This document shows positions 48,466-56,554 of a stretch of DNA of 64,000 nt, one piece after another. The notes under the pieces are model-generated. The model saw only the letters and a program-made list of their open reading frames with translations. It did no database searches and was not told the origin of the DNA. Source of the stretch: a bacterium (GTDB lineage: Bacteria > Acidobacteriota > Thermoanaerobaculia > Multivoradales > JAHEKO01); assembly GCA_024224155.1 (NCBI GenBank), contig JAAENP010000364.1, positions 62,001 to 126,000 of the forward strand, read 5' to 3'. A program made the translations under genes and the position numbers. The first letter of the stretch is position 1, and the number at the start of each line of letters is the position of its first letter.

Positions 48466-49776
48466 CTACCGTTCCGATTTCGTGAACGCCGAAACGAGAT
48501 CGTCCTCCGTCAAACCCAGGTCCGGCACGGTTCCTGTCGTGGCCGGAGCTGTCACGGCAGCGGGCGTACCGGCGACCGTGCCGGCTCCAGCGGTCGTCGC
48601 CGCGCCGGCCTGTCCGGTTGTCGTGGAGGGCGTTCCGAGAGTTGCCGCGGCAGCCGGCGGGCTCGGCGTTGTCGCGGCCGTTGGCTGCGCTTGTGCGACT
48701 TGGCCGGACCGTTCCTGGCGAGCCGCCGTGCTGTCCGGCAGCTTGATGCCCGGTACGAAACTGGCTATGAACCGGAACGTCTTGAACCAGAATGGCGCAC
48801 CAAGACCAATCAATCCGCCGCTCACGAGAACGGAGAACAGCCACCCATAGCCGGCTCGCGACGAAAACACGCGGGCACGGGCGTTATAGAGAGTCTTGTT
48901 GCCTATCGTCAGCAAAGGGCCAACTAAAGGCCACGTACTTTCCCACGAGGTGCTGCCCAACTCCTCGCAGCGCGGATCGATCAGTTCCGCTGTGCCGTTC
49001 GTCGATCGAGCCTCGCAGTACGGGAAGTACTCGAAGCCAATCGGCAGCCCAAGCGCCCGGAGATTCTCCGATTCCTCCTTGATGTCCTGCAGAACCTGCT
49101 TGTACTCGTTCTTGGCCTTCTCGGCCTCATCCGGATTGGCCGCGTTCGCAATTCTTGCCTGGTACGCCGTCTCCAGCTGGTTCACATCGACGCTGGCGAT
49201 GACTTGCTCAGCCAACGTCTCGTCCTCTGCCAAAGCGCCGTAGAGCCTGAACGCATCGATGTTCAAGCCGACAGCCAGAATGAAGGCGACGATGACCGAA
49301 AGAGTCGTGGCTCGCCGCCGAAAGTAATTGCTGGCGGCCTCTCCATAGCGCTCGAACTCGTACGAGAACTTCCCGATCAGGTCCTTGACCACGTCATCCG
49401 CTTCGCCTTTGAGTTTCCTGCCCGCTTCGGTCTGAGCGAACTGCTCCACGAACTGGCGCGTGGTCAACTCCTGAAACGAAGAATCGAACAGATTCTTGAG
49501 CAGAGGTAACTTAGCGAGCCGACCCTTCTTGCTGACGTCGAACGCAGGGTTCTTCATGAGATCCTGGACGAACTGGTCTGCCGTCGCACCGACTTGCACG
49601 CCGGCATTCGCCAATCGCGGTTCGACAGCATCCTTGTACAGCTGGGTCAACAGCTGCTCGAAGTCGCTGGCTCTCTTGCGCATTAGCTTGTGCAGGCCTT
49701 CGACCACAACCGTGGCGAGCGTCGTCAACACGATCATGATCGCCGAAAACGCGAGCAATGCCGTCAGAAAACTCAT
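48466..49776 (-). CDS. Three-TM membrane protein, last gene of patatin/TIR operon
   Basis: 436 residues; AGGAGG lies 5 bases before the ATG. TM segments lie at ~4-26, ~157-177 and ~310-332. A ~130-residue helical cytoplasmic part (ADQFVQDLMKNPAFD, TRQFVEQFAQTEAGRKLKGE) lies between TM1 and TM2, and a helical loop with two Cys (PYCEARS, DPRCEEL) between TM2 and TM3. A low-complexity Pro/Ala/Thr/Gly tail (~350-420) precedes a final charged motif. No named family recognised. Its place behind TIR and patatin genes suggests a membrane effector or anchoring partner. Confidence 0.8.
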   Translation of the reverse strand: MSFLTALLAFSAIMIVLTTLATVVVEGLHKLMRKRASDFEQLLTQLYKDAVEPRLANAGVQVGATADQFVQDLMKNPAFDVSKKGRLAKLPLLKNLFDSSFQELTTRQFVEQFAQTEAGRKLKGEADDVVKDLIGKFSYEFERYGEAASNYFRRRATTLSVIVAFILAVGLNIDAFRLYGALAEDETLAEQVIASVDVNQLETAYQARIANAANPDEAEKAKNEYKQVLQDIKEESENLRALGLPIGFEYFPYCEARSTNGTAELIDPRCEELGSTSWESTWPLVGPLLTIGNKTLYNARARVFSSRAGYGWLFSVLVSGGLIGLGAPFWFKTFRFIASFVPGIKLPDSTAARQERSGQVAQAQPTAATTPSPPAAAATLGTPSTTTGQAGAATTAGAGTVAGTPAAVTAPATTGTVPDLGLTEDDLVSAFTKSER

Positions 49777-49884
49777 CGTTTCCTCCTTCTCGAGATTCGA
49801 ATCACAACATTTCGTTCACTTGCCCTACGACCGAGATGAGCGCCGCTGTTGGTCGCCTCCCGGGTGGGAGATCCTCGCATGGCC

Positions 49885-51168
49885 TCAAGTGCCTGCCTCA
49901 CCCAAGTGACCGAAGGCTTGAGCCACCAGCGAATACTCGTCATCCGAGGGTCCGAGGTGCTCGAGAAGCAGCCTCGCCTGACCCCATGTGCTCGCATGCG
50001 AACCCATCTCTTGCGCGGCCATGCTCACGGCGTCGCGGTAGAGGCGTCCAGCTGCCTGGTAGTTACCCTTGATGAGCTGGGCCTCCGCTACAGTCGCGGT
50101 CATCCAATAGTCGCCGTCCTTCTTTTCCGTACCTACAATTCGCTCGACCTTCTCCGCATAGTCGTTCCCGGCATCGAGCTCATCCAGAAACACACTCTTC
50201 GCGGCGGCGTTGATGCCGGTGTAGTAGTCATTCGGAGCATTCTCGAAGGCCTGTGCGTAGAGGTCCCGGGAGCGGCGCAGGTGGTTCTGGTCCGAGCTCT
50301 TCTTGTAGCTGTCCATCCAGGTCCGCGCCAGAATGCCGAGAGTCTCGGGATCCTGCTCTCCCAGCTCGCGGAGCTCCTCGAGCTCGAGCTGCGCTTGTTG
50401 CCAGTTCCCGGAGCGGGCAAGTGCCAAGCCCTTCAGTTGCTGAACGCGCAGGCTCTTGGGAAAGCGCGCCTTCAAGACCTCCAGGCTCTTGAGTGCCTGC
50501 TCATAGGCGCCGAGCTTGACCAGACCTTCTACTATTCCGCAGCCCAGCGCGGCCGTCGTTTCCCAGGCCAACCCACCGGAGTCCGCCAACTCCAGAAGAC
50601 GATCGCGAGAGCCCGCAGCCACCGCAGCCTTGATTCTCGCCTCCGAGCGCCGAGCTTCCTGGTCCACCTCAGCGGCGAGCCTGACGGCAGCTGCCGGCAA
50701 AGGCTCACCGTGCAGGCCGTAGAGAAGGCGTAGGAGCCCCGCTCCCTGTGGCCCGCCCATCAGATCGGAGAAGTCGATCCAGATCTTCTGACTCGCGAAC
50801 ACCGGCAGGTCAGCGCGGTCGAGTTTGGCAACTACATAGCGAAAGCCGTCACCGCTGCTCTCCCGGGCCTCGAAGGTCCGATACTCCTTCTTGCACCAAT
50901 CCGAGTCGGCGGCGTCCGTTGACCAGATCAAAACGCCCGAAGCGCTATGCTCGAGATTCTCTTCGAGTGCTGCGATCAGGTTCTGATCCGCCGAAAGAAC
51001 GTACTGGTCCAGAAAGACCTCGTACTCGAGGCTCCGCAGCACATCGTAGAGCTGCAGCACCCAGGCGCGATTGACCGATCGATAACTCAGGAACACATGC
51101 CACTGCTGGCCCTCTTCGAGCTCTGGCGGCTTGGGTGCGTGTTCTAACCACTTTTTCAAGGAACTCAT
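49885..51168 (-). CDS. TIR domain fused to TPR-S-like sensor
   Basis: 427 residues; AAGGAG lies 6 bases before the ATG. The TIR is at ~22-130: WHVFLSYRSVNR, YEVFLDQYVLSADQNL, ASGVLIWSTDAADSDWC and CKKEYRTF with E95. Residues ~185-300 are TPR helices. The C-terminal ~130 residues show YYTGINAAAKSVFL, DYWMTATVAEAQLIKGNY and SHASTWGQARLLLEHL, the hallmark style of the TPR-S/TRAFs-binding domain known from bacterial conflict proteins and animal ASK kinases. It is predicted to couple ligand sensing to TIR NADase activity. It lies 42 bases after the patatin gene and 108 before the 3-TM gene in one operon. Confidence 0.88.
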   Translation of the reverse strand: MSSLKKWLEHAPKPPELEEGQQWHVFLSYRSVNRAWVLQLYDVLRSLEYEVFLDQYVLSADQNLIAALEENLEHSASGVLIWSTDAADSDWCKKEYRTFEARESSGDGFRYVVAKLDRADLPVFASQKIWIDFSDLMGGPQGAGLLRLLYGLHGEPLPAAAVRLAAEVDQEARRSEARIKAAVAAGSRDRLLELADSGGLAWETTAALGCGIVEGLVKLGAYEQALKSLEVLKARFPKSLRVQQLKGLALARSGNWQQAQLELEELRELGEQDPETLGILARTWMDSYKKSSDQNHLRRSRDLYAQAFENAPNDYYTGINAAAKSVFLDELDAGNDYAEKVERIVGTEKKDGDYWMTATVAEAQLIKGNYQAAGRLYRDAVSMAAQEMGSHASTWGQARLLLEHLGPSDDEYSLVAQAFGHLGEAGT

Positions 51169-51210
51169 GTCTTGCTCCTTCTCGATCGAGTCATGGCCAT
51201 CGCGGCCGAC

Positions 51211-52368
51211 TCATGGCCGTTGCCTCTCAGGAAGGTCGAAGCCGCGAGGAAAGTCCTGCGGTTCGATCTGCTGGGCCGCCGCCTTATTGCCGATCTCCTC
51301 TAGCGGTGCGAGATTCCTGGGATTGGCCATGTCCGGAAGGCTGCGCTCCTCGGCTTCGGTGATGTCTATTCCCAGATCCTCTTTGAGCCACTTCCGATCG
51401 AACCAGACGTTGTAGCGCTGGTAAGTCACCAGCGGTTGCCCGGTCAAGAGGTCCGCGGACAGGTCGCCTACCTCGGAGTCAATCTTCCAGGGGGTCCGGC
51501 TCTCGGACAACCACTGCAGCAGAGTCTGGTCCAGCCAATCGCAATCCGCCCGAAGAGCCGAAAGCGACGTAATGCCATCATAGAGGGCGAGCTTGGTCTT
51601 GATCGTCGATGGGTTCAAGTTCGGGTTGTCCATCCCGGTCCCCACTGACGTCAGCAGGATCCTGTCGGCGCCCAGCTCCCAATTCAAACGGAACCCCTCT
51701 AGCGTTGCCATCAACAACAGCTGGAGTGCGGGGTTATTGTGTGGAGTGACCCCGCCGTCTACGAACCTCCCCTCCACGCCGCGAGCAATTCGCAGCTTCT
51801 CCGGACGGAAGAACGTCGGCGCAGCGGTGCTGGCCCTGACCACCTGAGCGAGGTTGTACTTGGAGTTGGGCTCGCGCGAGGAGGAGCCCGAGCTGAAGTA
51901 CTTGCCTCTCGGGTTATTGTGGATCACCCAGGGACTACCCGTATCCCAGCGTTTGGTCATGATCATCAGGCCGGTCGTCAGCCTCGAATCACCGAGCTCG
52001 AAGTCGAAATGCTCATCCAGGTAACGCCGTAGGGGTCCGGCTCTGAACTTGGCGAAGACCAGGCCCTTGCGCCACCATTTCTTCCGAAAGATGTCTCTAC
52101 CGAAATCCCGGTAAAGATCCTGGAGTGTTTCCACCGCATAGCCCTTCGCGAGACCGGCTGCGATGATCGCGCCGGTCGAGGTCCCGCCGATGAGATCGTA
52201 GTAGTCGCTCAGCAGGAGGTCCGCGTTTTGGTGACGCTCGCGAAGCTGCTCTTCCAGGAGCTTCAGATACGAAAGTGTCAGCATTCCACGAATGCCACCA
52301 CCATCCAGGGCGAGGATCCGTTTGGGACCCTCTCCAAAGAGATGCTCGTCACGAGATCGCCTCGGCAT
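51211..52368 (-). CDS. Patatin-like phospholipase (CapV-like)
   Basis: 385 residues from ATG 52368, with AGGAGG 6 bases upstream; the TTG two codons earlier is therefore rejected. Complete patatin signature: ILALDGGGIRG (oxyanion hole), GGTSTGAI with nucleophile S64 and FVDGGVTPHNNPA with D204. Length and domain content match CapV/patatin effectors that degrade membrane phospholipids. No cGAS/DncV-like cyclase lies nearby, so activation by the co-encoded TIR-TPR protein is inferred instead. Confidence 0.92.
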   Translation of the reverse strand: MPRRSRDEHLFGEGPKRILALDGGGIRGMLTLSYLKLLEEQLRERHQNADLLLSDYYDLIGGTSTGAIIAAGLAKGYAVETLQDLYRDFGRDIFRKKWWRKGLVFAKFRAGPLRRYLDEHFDFELGDSRLTTGLMIMTKRWDTGSPWVIHNNPRGKYFSSGSSSREPNSKYNLAQVVRASTAAPTFFRPEKLRIARGVEGRFVDGGVTPHNNPALQLLLMATLEGFRLNWELGADRILLTSVGTGMDNPNLNPSTIKTKLALYDGITSLSALRADCDWLDQTLLQWLSESRTPWKIDSEVGDLSADLLTGQPLVTYQRYNVWFDRKWLKEDLGIDITEAEERSLPDMANPRNLAPLEEIGNKAAAQQIEPQDFPRGFDLPERQRP

Positions 52369-52523
52369 ACTCAACCTCCTTTGTCTGCGGAATCTTCTGT
52401 TTCCGGATGACCCGGGTACAAAGACCGGCCATTTCCCACTCCGTACGAAGGTCCAAGGAGCTTCGCAAGCTTCTGTGTAAGAATACCATAGGCTCGAAGC
52501 ACCCCCGTAGCGATGTGAGACTC

Positions 52524-52742
52524 CTACTTCAAGACCGTCTTCAGCCGCTTGGCAAGCTCGGGAGCGAGCTCGGACACCGCCCCGATCTTGTAGGAAAGCG
52601 TGGGCCAGGTCTGAACGTCGAATGGGAGATCGTCGACGCTGATACTGGTCAGCTGAATGATCGGCTTGTTGAGCGCGTGCGCGTAGCCCAGCTTGACGCC
52701 GGCTTTCTTGAGCCGGCTCACGGCTAACGAGATGGCGCCCAT
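52524..52742 (-). CDS. 72-aa half of a TIR-like/nucleoside-deoxyribosyltransferase-like domain
   Basis: A strong AAGGAGG 4 bases before the ATG argues for real translation. From residue 17 the sequence KLGYAHALNKPIIQLTSISV, then DDLPFDVQTWPTLSY, matches the C-terminal half of the common Rossmannoid domain that reads NVxYELGYAHALxKPVILLTQ...DIPFDL. The Glu of YELGYAHA is Lys here, and the N-terminal strand/helix half is missing, replaced by MGAISLAVSRLKKAG. It is either a remnant fitted with a new start or a minimal regulator of the operon (149 bases before the patatin). Confidence 0.65.
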   Translation of the reverse strand: MGAISLAVSRLKKAGVKLGYAHALNKPIIQLTSISVDDLPFDVQTWPTLSYKIGAVSELAPELAKRLKTVLK

Positions 52743-52803
52743 GGCTCCTCCTTGGCGACTAAAGAAAGGCTATCCAAATAATAGCGGATAGTCGCACTCC
52801 CAT

Positions 52804-52833
52804 TTGCGGCCGCCAACGTCCATGTGTTAAGAA
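52804..52833 (+). promoter_or_regulatory. Candidate promoter, TTGCGG-18-TAAGAA with extended -10
   Basis: TTGCGG (52804-52809) and TAAGAA (52828-52833) are 18 bases apart, with TGT before the -10. It lies 40 bases before ATG 52874 and shares TGTTAAGAA and geometry with the 45316-45344 element. It is divergent from the 52742 gene. Confidence 0.4.
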
Positions 52834-52873
52834 CCGGCGTAATTTAGAACCTTTCCTCTTGGAGGTATCGACC

Positions 52874-53710
52874 ATGGGCAAGAAACACTCTCAGCTGCTG
52901 GCTCTCATCGTCGGACTTGCGGCCCTCTCTTTCGGAGCCGTCGAGCTTGCGGCCGACAATCAGAATCACACTGTGGTGCGGAGCGAGCTCTCCTGTCCGG
53001 ACTCGGTCAAGGCCAGGAGGTTCCTGAACGAGGTGAACGGCGACGGCACCTACACCCTGGTCGGCGGCTCGAGCTCCGGCGGCAACATGGCCAGGTGTGG
53101 CTGTCAGGCGAGTAACCAGGGCGACCCGCGGAAGGGCGTCAAGGTCAACTTCGACCGCAGCCTGCTCGATGTGGACGGCAACGAGTTTCCGGCCGGCGGC
53201 GCGAGCGGCAAGACCAACAGATTCGGCTGGTTTGCCACAGACTTCCCGCTCCCACCGGGCATTCCCGGAGCGATCGTCAACAGGATCGGCCTGGGCGGCG
53301 GAAAGGCCATGAACGGCCTCGACTGCTACTGCTCCGCGGGCACGGTCCCTCCGTGCACTCCAAACAACACGACGCTTTGCCTGGTGGACGGACGCTTCAA
53401 GGTCGAGGCTTTTTTCGAAGATCCCTTCGACGACAGCACCCGGCCGTTGATCGTCGACGTCGCCAGGCGCAACGAAGGCACCCTCGTCTTCTCTCCGCTC
53501 AACAACAACGAGCTCCTGGTCCGGCTTCTCGACGTGTGCCGCGACCCCAACTTCAACAGCTTCTGGGTCTTCGCCGCCGCGCAAACCGACGTCGGGTTCG
53601 ACCTCACCGTCACCGACACCGAGACCGGAGTCTCGAAGGTCTACGAGAATCCGCTGGGCAATGCCTTCCAGCCCATCCAGGACACCCAGGCTTTCAGTAC
53701 CTGTCCCTGA
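52874..53710 (+). CDS. Secreted cysteine-containing protein of acidobacterial type
   Basis: 278 residues; GGAGG lies 8 bases before ATG 52874. Signal peptide at ~1-28 (LLALIVGLAALSFGAVELA-AD). The C-terminal ~110 residues, CLVDGRFKVEAFF, RRNEGTLVFSPLNNNELLVR, FWVFAAAQTDVGFDLTVTDT and AFQPIQDTQAFSTCP, form a beta-rich domain widespread in secreted acidobacterial proteins and often near adhesin-like repeats. The middle part has several Cys (CGCQA, CYCSAG, CTP) that may form disulfides. Function is unknown; no catalytic motif. Confidence 0.8.
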   Translation: MGKKHSQLLALIVGLAALSFGAVELAADNQNHTVVRSELSCPDSVKARRFLNEVNGDGTYTLVGGSSSGGNMARCGCQASNQGDPRKGVKVNFDRSLLDVDGNEFPAGGASGKTNRFGWFATDFPLPPGIPGAIVNRIGLGGGKAMNGLDCYCSAGTVPPCTPNNTTLCLVDGRFKVEAFFEDPFDDSTRPLIVDVARRNEGTLVFSPLNNNELLVRLLDVCRDPNFNSFWVFAAAQTDVGFDLTVTDTETGVSKVYENPLGNAFQPIQDTQAFSTCP

Positions 53711-53774
53711 CGGCGCCCTGTCCCCGACGGATGCCGGGCCGAGGCGGCGCCTGCTCACCTCGGTCGTGTCGGAT

Positions 53775-54299
53775 TTAGTCAGCCGGCCGGAAGATCCCGG
53801 TGCTGTCCTCTCCGAGCCGTGGCCGGCGCCTCGCGGCGTGGCGCCGCGCTTCCGACCTGGCTCGGTGCCGCCTGATCGAGAGCTTGAGCTCGTGGACTCG
53901 GGCCAGACACCAGATCGGCAGCCGGTAGCGGAACCCGAGCGCCCGGCGTAGCTTCAGAAGCCCCGGGTGGGCGGCATCGACGGCCAGCCCTTCGACCAGC
54001 GCGTGCAGCGCGCCGCGGCGGTTCTTGAGCAGGAGATAGGTCTGAGCCAGGTTCAAATAGTTGGTGGGCTCGGCCGGCTGGATCGTGACCGCGTGGGTGC
54101 ACCACTCATGTCCCTCGTGCATCCGGCCTTCACAGCGCGCCATCGCGAGCCCGAGGTGGGAATAGAAAACCCCGGGCTGCCGGCCGCAGGCTCCTTCCTC
54201 GTGCTTGAGCAGTCTCAAGTGGCGGAGTCCTTCTTCCCAGTTTCCGTCAGAACAGGCGCGAATGCCGAGATCGAGGGTCTTGTCGCAATCCAGTTGCAC
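53775..54299 (-). CDS. Small TPR-repeat protein
   Basis: 174 residues from GTG 54299 (GGGAGG 4 bases upstream); a TTG four codons earlier is an alternative. Residues ~1-115 form about three TPR units (LDLGIRACSDGNWEEGLRHL, FYSHLGLAMARCEGRMHEGH, NYLNLAQTYLLLKNRRGALH). The tail is basic and Arg-rich, possibly binding nucleic acid or membrane. No partner domain. It is convergent with the 52874 gene and may act with the TPR/coiled-coil gene upstream. Confidence 0.7.
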   Translation of the reverse strand: MQLDCDKTLDLGIRACSDGNWEEGLRHLRLLKHEEGACGRQPGVFYSHLGLAMARCEGRMHEGHEWCTHAVTIQPAEPTNYLNLAQTYLLLKNRRGALHALVEGLAVDAAHPGLLKLRRALGFRYRLPIWCLARVHELKLSIRRHRARSEARRHAARRRPRLGEDSTGIFRPAD

Positions 54300-54549
54300 A
54301 GAGCCTCCCAAGATAGGGTCGAGTCGCTTGTCTCCCGCTCAGACTAGGCGGGCCGTTCCAGTCGGTACTGTGAAATATGTCACATCCGCGGGTAGATGGC
54401 ACCTCTCCGCCCTCAAAACCCCTCGAGCACGAGCCCGATCACCCCCACCGCGCCCAGCCAGGGCAGCACGGCTCCGCAGGCCGACCAGCCCAGAAACGGG
54501 GCGGCCTTGCGCGCACACACGAGCGGGCTCGCGGACCGGCGGCCGGCTA

Positions 54550-55680
54550 CTACTTGGCCCGTGACCGAAAGATGCGCTGGTAGCGGGGATCGCGCCGCGC
54601 GCGGCTTTCCCAGGCGGGCTCGATCTCGAAGGCGGTCTTGAACTCGTCCATGGCGCGATCGCGGTCACCGAGCTCCCAGAGAGTGAGGCCCAGGTAGTAG
54701 TGCCCCTCGGCGTAGTCGGGATGCTTGTCCACCGAACGCATGAGAATCTCCGCCGCCATTTTGTGCTGGCCGTCGAGATAGTAGGCGTTGCCCAGCCGGC
54801 CCATGAGCTCGGGGCTCTCCGGGTTGATCGAAAGCGCCTTTCCATAGGCCAGGATCGCCTCCGGATAGTTGCGGTCCCGAGCGGCTTGCTGCGCTTGCGC
54901 AATCAGGTCCGCTTCCTCGCCGCCTCGGGTGCTGGTCTCTCGCGACCTGCGAATCTGGTAGCTCCAGATCGGCTTGTAGTCCGGCTCGGCGCGCGCCCGC
55001 TCCTCGTAGCCCGGGTCCAGCTTGAACGCCCGCTCGAAGGCCTCGACCGCGCGGTCTCGCTGATCGATCTTCCAGTAGGCGAAGCCCAGGTTGAAAAACG
55101 CCTCGGCGAACTCCGGATCGATCCGGGTCGCCTGGCGCAGCGTTTCCACGGCCTCTTCGAACTGGCCGTTCTTGTAGTAAGCGTAGCCCGCGTTGTTGAG
55201 GGCCGCCGAGTTGTCGGGGTCGAGCGCGAGCGCCCTTTTGAGGGTGTCGATGGCCTGCGGGTAGTCTTCCTGCCTGACGGCGTCGAGCCCCTGGGCTACG
55301 AACTGAGCTTCCTGCCTTTCTTCGGCGGAGAGCTTCTTCTCGAAATGCTCGAAGAGCGCTTGTTGATCGGCGATCTCTTTCTCGAGCCCGGCACGCATCT
55401 CTTGCAGGCCCTGGATGTCGGCGAGCATCCCCTCCCGGCGCCTGCCGACCTCGCGCAGCTCGACTTCGGCTTTCTCGAGCTTGGCCACGACTCTCTTCTG
55501 CTCGTTCCGAGCTCCGGACACACCCACCCAGGCGCTGCCTACGACCAGTAGCCCGACGACGATGGGCGCCATGGTCAGCCACAATGTCTGCTTTCGCGCT
55601 TGCGCCTGCTCGCGCTGAAAGCGAGCCGAGATCTGGTCGAGCTGGTTTTCTTGCTCGTGCTCGTGGCGCTCGCCCGTCAT
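54550..55680 (-). CDS. Membrane-anchored coiled-coil TPR protein
   Basis: 376 residues. TM helix at ~33-54 (TLWLTMAPIVVGLLVVGSAW), coiled coil at ~60-125 (KRVVAKLEKAEVELREVGRR), then two blocks of canonical TPRs (~125-215 and ~255-360; LDPDNSAALNNAGYAYYKNG, GHYYLGLTLWELGDRDRAMD). The start overlaps the stop of the DUF4062 gene by four bases (ATGA), so the two are translationally coupled and probably interact. A scaffold at the membrane is likely. Confidence 0.85.
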   Translation of the reverse strand: MTGERHEHEQENQLDQISARFQREQAQARKQTLWLTMAPIVVGLLVVGSAWVGVSGARNEQKRVVAKLEKAEVELREVGRRREGMLADIQGLQEMRAGLEKEIADQQALFEHFEKKLSAEERQEAQFVAQGLDAVRQEDYPQAIDTLKRALALDPDNSAALNNAGYAYYKNGQFEEAVETLRQATRIDPEFAEAFFNLGFAYWKIDQRDRAVEAFERAFKLDPGYEERARAEPDYKPIWSYQIRRSRETSTRGGEEADLIAQAQQAARDRNYPEAILAYGKALSINPESPELMGRLGNAYYLDGQHKMAAEILMRSVDKHPDYAEGHYYLGLTLWELGDRDRAMDEFKTAFEIEPAWESRARRDPRYQRIFRSRAK

Positions 55681-56504
55681 GCGAACGACTCCCCTCTGAG
55701 CTGGCGCTCGAGGAATGCCTTCACCGCACGGACCACATCGGAGGCCGGAGGCTCCTGCCGCAAGCCTTCTTCGTAGCCGTCGAGGAGTGCCTTTTTCCGG
55801 CGAGTATGGAGCATCGTGTTGGTCGGGAACACGGTGGCGGTACCGACCAGCAGTCCACCCAGGCCGACGAAGAGAAGCTTCATCGCCACTCCGGCGATCC
55901 CGACCGCCACGGCGATGCCGATTAGAACGACGCAGGCTGTGCGGTAGATCTTGATTTGGGAATCCAGCTCACCAGTCATCTTCGACAGGCACTTCAGATA
56001 GAAGCGCTGGGTCGAGGGATCCGGCGCCTCGTCGGACTCGCCGGCCGAGTCCTCAGCCGCGACGTTGGCGACCGACACGCTGACGGCGGCCGCCAACTCC
56101 TCCGCCGTCGAGAAAAACTGGACGATGTGACTCGTCTGAAGCTCGCCGCGCAGCGCCTCGATGGCGGTCCTATCGCGGTCGATAAGAGTGGGCGACCACG
56201 GCGCGTCGTCGTTCAGAAGGAAGATCAACGTCTCCTTGCCGGCATCGAGGGCCTCGCGATACTCGAGCTCGGTAATGGCCCTTGTCTCTTCCGGCGGTAC
56301 GTAGCCGTAGCGCCAGGCAAAAATGCCAACGTAGATGCCGCACTCGCGAACATCAGCCAGGCACTTCTCCGTTGGCTGCCTGCCGGTCGCGGTGTAGTCC
56401 TCCATCGAGATCACGTCATGCCCCATCTGCCTGAGGACCCGGTAGACCGCCTGCCGGTGCTCGGCAAGGTCCTCGTAGGTCGATGAGAGGTAGATCTTGG
56501 CCAT
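55677..56504 (-). CDS. DUF4062 (TIR-like) domain protein with two TM helices
   Basis: 275 residues. The N-terminal ~135 residues are a DUF4062 domain: MAKIYLSSTYEDLAEHRQAV, the conserved MEDYTA, ADVRECGIYVGIFAWRYGYV and ITELEYREA. This Rossmannoid is related to TIR and occurs in STAND-type conflict proteins. Two hydrophobic helices lie at ~188-208 and ~209-228, followed by a charged tail. Unlike most DUF4062 proteins it has no NTPase; signalling is instead probably passed to the co-translated TPR membrane protein. Confidence 0.85.
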   Translation of the reverse strand: MAKIYLSSTYEDLAEHRQAVYRVLRQMGHDVISMEDYTATGRQPTEKCLADVRECGIYVGIFAWRYGYVPPEETRAITELEYREALDAGKETLIFLLNDDAPWSPTLIDRDRTAIEALRGELQTSHIVQFFSTAEELAAAVSVSVANVAAEDSAGESDEAPDPSTQRFYLKCLSKMTGELDSQIKIYRTACVVLIGIAVAVGIAGVAMKLLFVGLGGLLVGTATVFPTNTMLHTRRKKALLDGYEEGLRQEPPASDVVRAVKAFLERQLRGESFA

Positions 56505-56554
56505 GATGGAGACCGCTCTACAGCCTGTTGATCATCTTCTTTCGGGAAATGTTA

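Noticed and set aside
49885-52368. Thoeris or CBASS call for the TIR/patatin operon
   Set aside because: There is no ThsA-like SLOG/sirtuin NADase partner and no CD-NTase; only the effector types resemble those systems.
52524-52742. Functional nucleoside 2-deoxyribosyltransferase
   Set aside because: The N-terminal half and the conserved Glu of the family motif are absent.
54413-54549. Possible small TM peptide (FLGWSACGAVLPWLGAVGVI) on the minus strand after the TPR gene
   Set aside because: It has a helix-like hydrophobic end but no ribosome site or clear start, and is shorter than 50 codons; chance cannot be excluded.
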